Assembly: GCA_031002005.1 (NCBI GenBank)
Contig: JARYHS010013630.1
Location: 237,467,539 to 237,531,538 of the forward strand
Reading direction: 5' to 3'
Origin: Vandiemenella viatica
Lineage: Eukaryota; Arthropoda; Insecta; Orthoptera; Morabidae
Length of the DNA: 64,000 nucleotides
Shown: positions 58,356 through 64,000 of the stretch, one piece after another
How positions within the stretch are numbered: position 1 is the stretch's first letter
How the letters are laid out: each line of letters begins with the position of its first letter
Notes under the pieces: model-generated
What the model was told of the DNA's origin: nothing
What the model saw: only the letters and a program-made list of their open reading frames with translations
Databases searched by the model: none
Made by a program: the position numbers and the translations under genes

Positions 58356-58734
58356 GGGAGCGTCCATAAAGCACCTAGCTCCATTTTGGCTTCCTCCCTC
58401 CATCCCACGTTGTCCTACGTGGCTTTTGACTCTACCCCCCTCCCCCCCCCCCACACGTAGCTTTTTTTCCATTTTGATTCCAGAAGACATTTTGTACTGT
58501 TTTCTCCTGTCGGAATATTGTAAATTACATACGGAGATAATTCACTGAAGGAAATAAATATTCACACGCTGTTGTGTGTTCTGTTCCTCATTTGAAATGT
58601 GAAAAATGTTATAAAAGGAAAGCTACGTGACCTGGCTCGGAAACCCTCCCTCCCTCCACGTAGCCCAGCGTAGCCTTCCAAGCAACCCCTCTCCCCCCAC
58701 CCTGGACCGAGCCACGTAGTTTGTGCACGCTCCC
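58356..58734. mobile_element. C/T-rich MITE, copy 3 (related subfamily)
   Basis: The left end GGGAGCGTCCATAAAGCACC and the inverse of the right end, GGGAGCGTGCACAAACTACG, form imperfect inverted repeats. ATA flanks both sides (58353-58355 and 58735-58737). It carries internal C/T tracts and a repeated CACGTAGC word: GTCCTACGTGG, CACACGTAGC, AGCTACGTGACC, CACGTAGCCC and GCCACGTAG. It shares the GCGTCCATAAA/GCGTCCATTAA-type end with the elements at 34757 and 42436. Confidence 0.72.
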
Positions 58735-58829
58735 ATAACAGTTGGTAATTCTTTTCCTAGGAATAATATGGTAGAATATGCTCAGCGCTAATGATCATCA
58801 TCTCATCGATGAGTGGCGAGGATCGGAAA

Positions 58830-59180
58830 GGTGTGGCAAGTAACTGCTGGCTCTTAGTCAGAGACCGATCTCCCTGTCTCGGAGAATAATTAGTTTGAAA
58901 GTTTCAGTGCCGACAGAAAGAAATTAGCCGAGAACCGTTTCTTAGGCCATCCGTGCGGCTGAGTAATTGATGGCTGAGGGATTCCGTAGGGCCATTCCGG
59001 TAATCCGACTGGTGGAGTGACTGGCCACTCCGTCAGTTGACGGCCTTTAAAATCCCGTTAACTACATTACGGCGCCCTCACAGCTGGTGACTCTAATCGC
59101 AGCTATTAGGAGCGATAGAGTGAGCTCGCTTTGAATAAGCCGTCACGCATCATACGGCGTACTTCCGTCCGGAAAATCTT
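58830..59180. other. GC-richer island, candidate conserved non-coding element
   Basis: Repeat-free, GC-richer, with GGAGAATAATTAGTTTG (58880-58896), GAGTAATTGATGGC (58961-58974; TAATTGAT core) and CGTTAACTACATTACGGCGC (58997-59072 region). TAAT cores in GC-rich context recur as at 34.5 and 37.5 kb. A regulatory role is inferred. Confidence 0.3.
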
Positions 59181-59544
59181 TGACACTTTACCGCCCGTGG
59201 TGTATTACCTAATGTACTGATGCTTTAATCTTATATGATGTGTCATTGCTTCAATTGTGATAGAGGGCACGGGAGTGCAATGTTTGCCTAGAAACGTTCA
59301 TCTGTTGGTAACACCCTGACATCCGTACTTAAACCAATAGATGGAATTGTGGCACACCTCACATGGATCGGAAATTTGGCGATTGATAGAACAGGAGCAA
59401 TTTGTATAGCATCTTTATGTGCTAATATTATCTTGCCACGCGATGTCATTTGCTATTTTACGGGTTACGTTAATGCAAGTAGTTTAGACGAAAGTAGACG
59501 AATTAATCTTGTTTGGCGTTATATGGACTTGTTGGCAGCTCAGA
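59181..59544. other. Unassigned sequence
   Basis: No feature could be supported; the 89-codon frame 59349-59618 runs into the SINE that follows and is treated as chance. Confidence 0.45.
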
Positions 59545-59708
59545 TTTTCTGTGTTCGAGCCTGGTTGGTGAGTGGTATGGCAATCCAGAGTTTGTTTTCC
59601 CGAAAACACTTAAGATAAATGTAGGTATGGTTCCCTCAAAACATTTATGATCAAATTCTTTATAATTTCTTATCCCTAATCCTCTTCCGGTTCTAATATC
59701 CATAACAA
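59545..59708 (+). repeat. SINE family A, diverged
   Basis: TGTGTTCGAGCCTGG (B-box region), a disturbed body, GTATGGTTCCCTCAAAACAT and CCTCTTCCGGTTCTAATATCC. The A-box part and the CGACGTCGACG end are lost. Confidence 0.6.
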
Positions 59709-60529
59709 TATTCCATATTCATCATATACTTTTTTTACTGTTTCTGCGCCCTCGAATCGTGAAATCAGGGCCTACAAAACAGGACATATTTCATAATTAG
59801 TTCACAATCATTTTCCATTTCATAATCACAGTATAAGTCTGGTCGCTCCTCCTTTAATACTCCGTTACTTCTATGAAACGGTACAGATTGGTTTAGAAAT
59901 TTCGTTCACTCGAATATTGGTGTAGCTCAGCCTGGATAGGTATGGCATCCATTCAATACTATTTTAATGGGCTGTCCCTTATTTTAATAGTAAATAAAGT
60001 ATAAATTGAATGCTCTGATATCATCTGTATTTAAAAATAACAAGGCTGAAGCTAAATGTATTACATTAACAGCAGAACCTCGCTTAAGCTGTTATTCTGA
60101 AAAGATTTAGACTTCGAACAGCAAATAGGCAACATGAAATTTCACAAAAAGCTGGCAATCTTCACTGTCGTAAGTTTTTTAGGTTGTTGTAAGTTTGTTT
60201 ATTATTTCAGTGCAGAAAAATATAAGATGTATGTGGTCAGGAAGCTAACAGACGTACTGTGTTCCAGAACAGCAAACCTCACATCTGATACCACTTTTCA
60301 CTACTAGAAGTACATTATATATGCCATGATAAGGTTTGAGCTGCGTAAACCATTAATAGTCTTAACTCACTACCAGATACCCTTGTCTAAGACTAGAAAA
60401 GAATCATTTTCAATAACTACATTTCATTTACACATAAATTTCTTCATTCTAGACGTATTTTTTCGTAGTAGATTTTTTCACGTTGTATTAATAACACGAC
60501 GCAGTGCTATATTCTCGTGTTGTTATATT
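59709..60529. other. AT-rich stretch, nothing recognised
   Basis: No feature could be supported on either strand. Confidence 0.5.
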
Positions 60530-60700
60530 TTGCGTGCTGGCTCCCCGCGAGTAGCTGGTGTTTGGGTGCGCTGCCTCGGCGCTCACGACGCCCTCTGGGC
60601 GCCGGTCAGACCATCAATCAGACTCGGCCCGTATCGACCTCTGGCGCATCGTCAACCGGGCGGCCGCGCAGACACTCCGCCGCTTCCAGAGATATTAAAA
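60530..60700. other. GC-rich island of unknown nature
   Basis: Short, very GC-rich (CTCGGCGCTCACGACGCC near 60573; CCGGGCGGCCGCGCAG at 60656). A 147-codon plus frame (60326-60769) and an 86-codon frame cross it, open mainly because stops are scarce; no domain recognised. Confidence 0.3.
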
Positions 60701-60806
60701 TCTGTCTGTATCGCTCAGCTTTTGCTCTTTTTAAACCCAAACATATACTTTCCAATATTTGCGTCCTAAACTCCTAGTTTCTATCCTCCAATTTCATATA
60801 TACTTA

Positions 60807-61040
60807 CCAAGCGTGATGGGAGAGTAGTATCGTTGTGGCCTCACATTCTGGAGGACGCAGGTTTGAATTCCCTTACGATCATACATATTTTCATTTTCCA
60901 TAGTTTCCCAAAATCACTCCACAATGCCTTGTGGTTCCTTCAGAAGATGATGACCAAATTCTTTCCCCTTTCTTTCTAAAAGTCCTTTTCTGCATCTAAT
61001 GATCTCGACGTAGAAGTAAAGCCATTACAAAATAAAGCAT
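60807..61040 (+). repeat. SINE family A, full length, diverged
   Basis: CAAGCGTGATGGGAGAG (head), TGGCCTCACATTCTGGAGG, GGTTTGAATTCCC (B box), the body TTTCCATAGTTTCCC and AAAATCACTCCAC, TGGTTCCTTCAGAAG, the 3' part ATCTAATGATCTCGACGTAG, and a GTAAAGCCATTACAAAATAA tail. Confidence 0.85.
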
Positions 61041-61143
61041 AAGCAGATATATCTATCAGTGACTTTAGTGTATCGTCTCAACTAAGCAAATTACTCCCTG
61101 TCAAAAACGTTTCGATAGTAGCTTTCAATGAAATAACTGCGAT

Positions 61144-61207
61144 TTTTCCAATATGAGATATTGTTTACATTTCACTTTTCCAATACGAGATATTGTTTAC
61201 ATTTCAG
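61144..61207. repeat. Direct tandem duplication, 32-bp unit, two copies
   Basis: TTTTCCAATATGAGATATTG and the following 12 bases are repeated immediately with one internal change (ATATGAG to ATACGAG) and a C/G change at the last base. Few differences, so a fairly recent local duplication. Confidence 0.9.
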
Positions 61208-62424
61208 TTTCGTTTCCTGGAAGGACCATTTCTGAAAACTTATTTCACACGGGGAAAACCTATAAACATGCAAGTCGAACGAATTTCAACACGTCATTCA
61301 ATAGCTATATACATGTTTGAAACCTTTTAGACGAAAAAAATGTATTTTATTCTCTCGCAACTTTAAATATGTCTAATTTAACATAAATTATTAGTTAAAG
61401 TATTCTGAATTGAAATTGATTGAAAGGATTTGAAAGGAGTGCGCTCAGAATTTGTAAACTTATGTTAAAGCAACGACTGGTAGCTATTGTTGGTTCTGAG
61501 CGACTTACTAAACTTTTCACCTAGGAAACAATATAAAAAAAAACACAACAAACAAAAATGTATTTAACACTAAAAATAACTTACTTTTAGAGAAGAACCT
61601 ACATAGTACTCGGAAACAAAGCAAAAATGGTTTAGTGAAATATTTTCAGAACAACATGAGGTTGCAACCTGCTAGTTTAAGAAGTTTTGAATCGAAGGTA
61701 TGATAGTTGTGTGACACATTTGCGATAAGATAAGTGAATAGTAGATTCTGAAAGAAAAAATACCGTAACTAAACAAATTCATGGTTCCCTTTGCTCAATA
61801 ATCTATTGTCAACATTCAGTACTTTGCCAATTCCGTACTAGTTTGTGTTCGCTTTGTTAGTAACAGTGTTTAGCTGATACACAGCGCCAGAATTCACTGA
61901 CCGTGGGAAATATATTCATTACATTACGTACGCGGATTGGTTTATCTGTTATATGCAGTTAATTGGAATAATATTGACATTGCTGCTGTTTGTTCATTAA
62001 ATACACGGCTAATATCAGCAAATAATTAAACTTAATTTGAAGCGCATGTCAATTCTTCAGAATATTGAATTCGGTTATTTAGTCCTGAGTTTTAAAATTT
62101 TTGGTGATGGCTTACTGCCGATTTTGACAAAACAATAAAAAGAAGTTTAATGTACTTCAATAAAATGCTGTATTGTAAAAATTCAGTAATCTGATTCACC
62201 GATATTAGTGACGAAAAACGCAGAGGAAAAAGAGAGCAAATACATATATGTTAACACTTCGGCAAGCAGAGGATTCTTAGAATTTATCGTAACATAAATA
62301 TTTCTACCTTACCGAATGATATGGTATGATTTTTATTTATTCTGATGCTATCTCATAATTGTATTCGTAAAATATGCTAAAGGCATGTACTTTACATTCC
62401 AAAGAAAACCTTTAATTGTTATTG
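61208..62424. other. AT-rich stretch, nothing recognised
   Basis: No feature could be supported on either strand. Confidence 0.5.
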
Positions 62425-62596
62425 TGGCTTTACGCCTCTTCGACGTCTAGGGCATTAGAGGCGAGAAAGGATTGGGGGCAAGATAAGGGAAGTAACCTTT
62501 CCGTTATTTGCTTGGAGTGATTTGGGGAAACCATGGAAACCCAAAAAGTGGATGGCCGGACAGGGATTCGAACCCACGTCCTTTCGAATGAAAGGA
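62425..62596 (-). repeat. SINE family A, head-truncated
   Basis: Minus-strand copy: CGCCTCTTCGACGTCTAGGG (3' end), body ATTTGCTTGGAGTGATTTGG, GGGAAACCATGGAAACCC, GGATGGCCGGACAGGG, B box GGGATTCGAACCCAC, and TCCTTTCGAATG, then stops before the A box. Its B box is the best preserved in the window. Confidence 0.88.
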
Positions 62597-64000
62597 TTGT
62601 TCAGCTTAAATCACAGGATAATGAACTTTACGGTTCGACAGTAAGTTTTCGAAGTAATACCGGTCTTTTTCTGGTCTTATGATACGATGTCATAACTTTA
62701 TGACGTTAACTGTCTTTAAAGAACTAGGCATTTAATGTTAAAATCGATTTATACGCTCCGTTTGAAAGGAATGTTATGTCTCCCCCAAAAAATTCTGTAG
62801 TATAAAATACTATTCACATCTTCTGTTTTGTTTATTCTGAACTTAGAGAAGTATATAAACCTTATTTAACAATTACTCTGGTTATAAGGAACAGAAAATT
62901 AATCTTCATTTACTTTTATGAAAAATCTTTTAAACTCCACGATAATCACATCATGAAGACAAAGTTTGAGAAGGTGAAAGGAAAATTCTTATTGGAACGC
63001 ATTTTTGATTTGATAACTTGCTTTTAGCTACAACAAAGCAAATATCCAGGCAATGGCATGCAGAAGCTAGCGAAATAATAGTTTCGTACTGTGATGAGTT
63101 TAATAGGTATCTTGTACGTGTCAGGACAGAAGTTAGTCTCTTCGTACAAAAATCAGTGCTTGATGAGCTTACAGATTATACAGAATACTCCGCACCAATA
63201 TTCCCTACGTCGCGCCACGTTTTCAATCAAACTGCTGGTGCAATGGTTCGGATCCAGTAAAATTTATTATTGGTACGTTAATACCCAATGAAATCACAAT
63301 TAAGAGCACTTTCCATCAAAACAATGTTAATATTTTTTATTTATTTTTTTGGATATATCTTGCAGAATATAGTGTAAAATTGACAACTTTAACGGCAATA
63401 CTTCTATATTTTAAAATCAAAAGAATTTAAAAATTTCTTAGTTCTTTTCTTAATAACTCTAAACATGCATTTATATCTCACATGTTTGGCTGAAAAGGAC
63501 ATATTTTTTCAGTCATTTTATTTTTATGAGGTGCCAGAGTATAATTTTATGAAATTTTAAATCGATATTCGGCTTTGGATCAACAAAACACATAAACACA
63601 TGAAAATCTTAAGACTTCAAATTATTCCGTTTAAGTACCAGAGGCAAACCGACAGCAATAGGGCTTCGTTTGACGTTAGGATCGGAATCCTTAACTGAAG
63701 CGATATTAATTAATGTATAAGACTTGGCGTAGTGATCAGTTTACGCTGAGAGTAATAAAGCTCTAGATTGATTTTATACCTTATATCATTGTGAAACAAA
63801 GTAATCCGAATTCAAGTTCAAACGTTTAAACAAGCCTAAATAATCTTCTTAAACATGAAATATATTGGCAAATCCATTTTTTTCGAGTCAGCTGTATTTG
63901 TTTATATCATCATGTTAATAATTAATTAAATCAAATACGATTAATAAGAATGAATCGCAACACAATGTTGATTTATAATGTTTGGTACAAATCTAGGTAT
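62597..64000. other. AT-rich stretch, nothing recognised
   Basis: Two overlapping plus frames (63018-63260, 63091-63291) lack recognisable domains. No repeat or RNA feature supported. Confidence 0.5.

Noticed and set aside
60326..60769. 147-codon plus-strand open frame
   Set aside because: Half of it runs through AT-rich DNA and half through a GC-rich island; an overlapping 86-codon frame is open too, and no domain is recognisable.

Overview
This is a eukaryotic window, almost certainly from a large-genome insect. It is AT-rich, has no recognisable intact protein-coding gene, and is crowded with decayed interspersed repeats. The commonest repeat is a tRNA-derived SINE with a Pol III A/B-box head, a conserved body (CCATGGTTTCC, AAATCACTCC, GGTTCCTTCAAAAGGCC) and a 3' end close to CCTCGACGTCGACGAGGCGTAAAGCC. 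I associate this body type with polyneopteran insects (stick insects, grasshoppers and relatives). That lineage guess comes from memory of repeat families and is only moderately secure.

Layout. 0-10 kb: unique AT-rich DNA with a few old SINEs and three GC-richer islands. 10-14 kb: a cluster of SINEs, including one inserted into an older composite repeat with a visible target-site duplication; an intact relative of that composite lies at 37.7-38.5 kb. 16-19 kb: a non-LTR retrotransposon 3' coding fragment and a 528-bp hAT-like non-autonomous element with terminal inverted repeats and a degraded 8-bp duplication. 25-28.3 kb: two SINEs, then a Helitron with two 5' ends and one 3' end. 30.2-31.9 kb: a badly broken copy of a multicopy protein of unknown function, bracketed by a 19-bp perfect inverted repeat. 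33.8-35.2 kb: a repeat-free stretch with repeated TAATGACGG-type motifs, then a C/T-rich MITE. 37.4-45.3 kb: GC-rich islands, a Jockey/CR1-like reverse-transcriptase relic, a second C/T-rich MITE and an RTE-like relic between two SINE fragments. 45.8-50.6 kb: a 546-bp fold-back element with arms of about 210 bp, a tandem array of about 117 bp, a 1.52-kb reverse-strand Helitron containing its own tandem array, and a small fold-back with a 10-13 bp duplication. 52-64 kb: more Helitron pieces and SINEs, a mariner transposase C-terminal relic, a third C/T-rich MITE, several GC-rich islands and one candidate short exon (56072-56220, minus strand).

No host pathway can be reconstructed. The window reads as intergenic or long-intron DNA. 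Its non-repeat content is a scatter of GC-richer islands, some with homeodomain-type or CRE palindromes, that could be cis-regulatory, but this cannot be shown from one sequence. Most long open frames are chance frames or run antisense through repeats. All protein and repeat recognition is from memory and reading; no search was run. Repeat boundaries are approximate unless a duplication or terminal motif is cited.
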